NCBI GenBank assembly: GCA_017613475.1
Contig: JAGADT010000058.1
Location: 1-6,924 of the forward strand
Length of the DNA: 6,924 nt
Direction: 5' to 3'
Source: Desulfovibrionaceae bacterium
GTDB taxonomy: Bacteria > Desulfobacterota > Desulfovibrionia > Desulfovibrionales > Desulfovibrionaceae
Shown here: positions 5,668 through 6,924 of the stretch, piece after piece
Numbering within the stretch: position 1 is the stretch's first letter
How the letters are laid out: every line of letters starts with the position of its first letter
The notes under the pieces: model-generated
What the model was told of the DNA's origin: nothing
What the model saw: only the letters and a program-made list of their open reading frames with translations
The model's database searches: none
Position numbers and translations under genes: made by a program

Positions 5668-5685
5668 GCGGGCCCCTGCGCCCGC
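5668..5685 (-). terminator. Weak hairpin after the MFS_3 exporter gene
   Basis: GCGGGC (5668-5673) pairs with GCCCGC (5680-5685) around a 6-nt loop, 5 nt after the exporter stop codon. It lacks a U tract, so it is at best a weak or Rho-assisted terminator or an mRNA-stabilising hairpin. Confidence 0.35.
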
Positions 5686-5690
5686 CATAA

Positions 5691-6924
5691 TCAGCCTTCC
5701 TGCAGCATTTCTTTCAGGCGCCTTGTCACTTTGGCGCAGTTCAGCGCGTAGCGCAGGGTCACGAGGGCCATGCCCCCGGCGCAGATAAGCATCGTTGTCT
5801 GCGCTCCCCAGGTGTCTGCAAGCACGCCCATCAGGAGCCCTCCGCAGGGGCCTATGCCGTTGTTGCACATCACGTAGAGGCTGAGGACGCGGCTGCGCTT
5901 GTCTTCCGCGGCGACGGACTGGAGCAGGGTGTTGATGCATACATTCAGCGAAACAACGCCGAAGCCGATGAAGAGGCTCATGATGAGCGACAGCCAGACA
6001 AAGCTGGAAAGGCTGAAGGCCGCAAAGCCAAAAATGACCATGCCGCATACCACAAGCAGCCAGCGCGGCAGGCCTGCCAGCGAAACGCGGGTGGCCATGA
6101 CGCTTACGGCGATAATGGCCCCAATGCCTGCGCCGCCAAGCAGGGAGCCCAGGAGCTGCGGCCCGCCGTGGAGCACCTTAGTGGCAAACATGGGGAAGAG
6201 CACCTGGTAGGAAATGGCGAAAAGGCATCCCCAGCCAAGCAGTTCAAAAAGGCGGCGCATCACAAACTCACTGCGCACATAGCCAAGGCCTTCCAGCACG
6301 CCGCGGAGCATGTGCTGGCGTTTGGCAGGCGTTGCCCTGGGGCGGTAGCGGATAAGGCAGATGAGCATGGCCTGGATGGGAAGATAGCACAGGGCCGAAA
6401 GCACAAAGCAGATGGTCTCGCCAAAGCGGTAGACAATAAAGCCCGCGATGGCCGGGCCAACCAGCTTGGAGAGGTTGAAGACAATGGAATTGATGGCGAT
6501 GGCGCTTTTTAGTTCCCGCCGGGAATCAACAAGCTGGGAGACGGAGGACTGGCGGCAGGGGAGGTCTACGGCGTTGATGATGCCAAGGGCCAGCGCAAGC
6601 GTGGTGACGCTCCAGTATTGGGCGAGGCCGGAGGCGCAGAGCGCCGCAAGCAGCACAGCCTGGATAAGGCAGGCAAACTGCGAGACGATAAGCGTTTTGC
6701 GTAGGTCGTGCTGGTCAAGCCACGCGCCGGCAACCGGGCCGATAAGAAGGATGGGGGCGAGCCCCAGGAATTCCGTTATGCTCAGCAGGAAGGCCGACTG
6801 CGTGAGCCGGAAGACCAGCCAGCTCATGGCCAGCCGTTTCATCCAGAGCCCCATCATGGAAAAGCTCTGGCCAATGACGTACAGGCGGAAATTGCGGCAG
6901 CGCAGGGCCGCAAAGGCTTCTTCG
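5691..6924 (-). CDS. MFS_3-family exporter (EntS-like group), 5' end outside the window
   Basis: The visible 410 codons end at TGA (5693-5691). A Met at 6857 gives an apparent start, but the frame stays open upstream to the edge, and those 22 codons encode family-typical residues (FAALRCRNFRLYVIGQSFS). The real start is therefore beyond 6924, probably only a few codons away. Seen, counting from the first visible codon: helix 1 with GLWMKRLAMSWLVFRLT; motif A GPVAGAWLDQHDLRK (62-76); the MFS_3 signature DLPCRQSSVSQLV (120-132); and NLSKLVGPAIAGF (150-162); about 12 membrane segments in all. Known of the family: inner-membrane proton-driven exporters, including the enterobactin exporter EntS and many uncharacterised members. 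No siderophore or biosynthetic gene is in view, so the substrate is open. It is the upstream neighbour of the tRNA on the same strand. Confidence 0.92.
   Translation of the reverse strand, partial: EEAFAALRCRNFRLYVIGQSFSMMGLWMKRLAMSWLVFRLTQSAFLLSITEFLGLAPILLIGPVAGAWLDQHDLRKTLIVSQFACLIQAVLLAALCASGLAQYWSVTTLALALGIINAVDLPCRQSSVSQLVDSRRELKSAIAINSIVFNLSKLVGPAIAGFIVYRFGETICFVLSALCYLPIQAMLICLIRYRPRATPAKRQHMLRGVLEGLGYVRSEFVMRRLFELLGWGCLFAISYQVLFPMFATKVLHGGPQLLGSLLGGAGIGAIIAVSVMATRVSLAGLPRWLLVVCGMVIFGFAAFSLSSFVWLSLIMSLFIGFGVVSLNVCINTLLQSVAAEDKRSRVLSLYVMCNNGIGPCGGLLMGVLADTWGAQTTMLICAGGMALVTLRYALNCAKVTRRLKEMLQEG

Noticed and set aside
1..6924. CRISPR array, insertion sequence, integrase or phage genes
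   Set aside because: No spaced direct repeats, transposase motifs, terminal inverted repeats or duplicated tRNA 3' end were seen, so there is no sign of an integrated element at the tRNA.

Overview
The window holds five recognisable protein-coding genes plus a short ORF, two of them cut by the window edges, and one tRNA. It has moderately high GC, short AT-rich intergenic regions, ordinary SD-led starts and a WaaL/Wzy_C-type O-antigen ligase. That suggests a Gram-negative-type bacterium (outer membrane with LPS), possibly a gut-type anaerobe such as a Desulfovibrionaceae or Negativicutes member. I cannot place it more exactly from sequence alone.

Left half (1-4079): a small redox/efflux island around a LysR-type regulator. 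On the minus strand are the regulator (506-1423) and, further along, the start of a carboxymuconolactone decarboxylase (CMD)-family gene (1-276, cut by the edge). Divergent from the regulator, on the plus strand, is a tight three-ORF series: an MFS efflux-type transporter (1654-2844), a 46-aa ORF resembling the C-terminal tail of a short-chain dehydrogenase/reductase (2858-2998), and a full-length aldo/keto reductase with an intact D-Y-K-H tetrad (3017-4018). The 230-bp divergent region carries GTTAA/TTAAC inverted repeats containing a T-N11-A LysR box, placed where the regulator could control itself and the transporter operon. An 11-bp-stem hairpin at 4046-4079 closes the operon.

Right half (4080-6924): all genes are on the minus strand. 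An O-antigen ligase/polymerase-family membrane protein (4097-5356) lies downstream of a CAU-anticodon tRNA (5455-5530). The tRNA has a consensus TTGACA -35 element and its own intrinsic terminator. Upstream is an MFS_3-family exporter (5691 to the right edge) whose reading frame runs past the edge, so its real start is outside the window.

Nothing here is a clear novel multi-gene system. The observations most worth a second look are the preserved short-chain dehydrogenase tail ORF inside the operon, the operator layout of the divergent region, and a perfect 12-bp palindrome in the spacer of the tRNA promoter.
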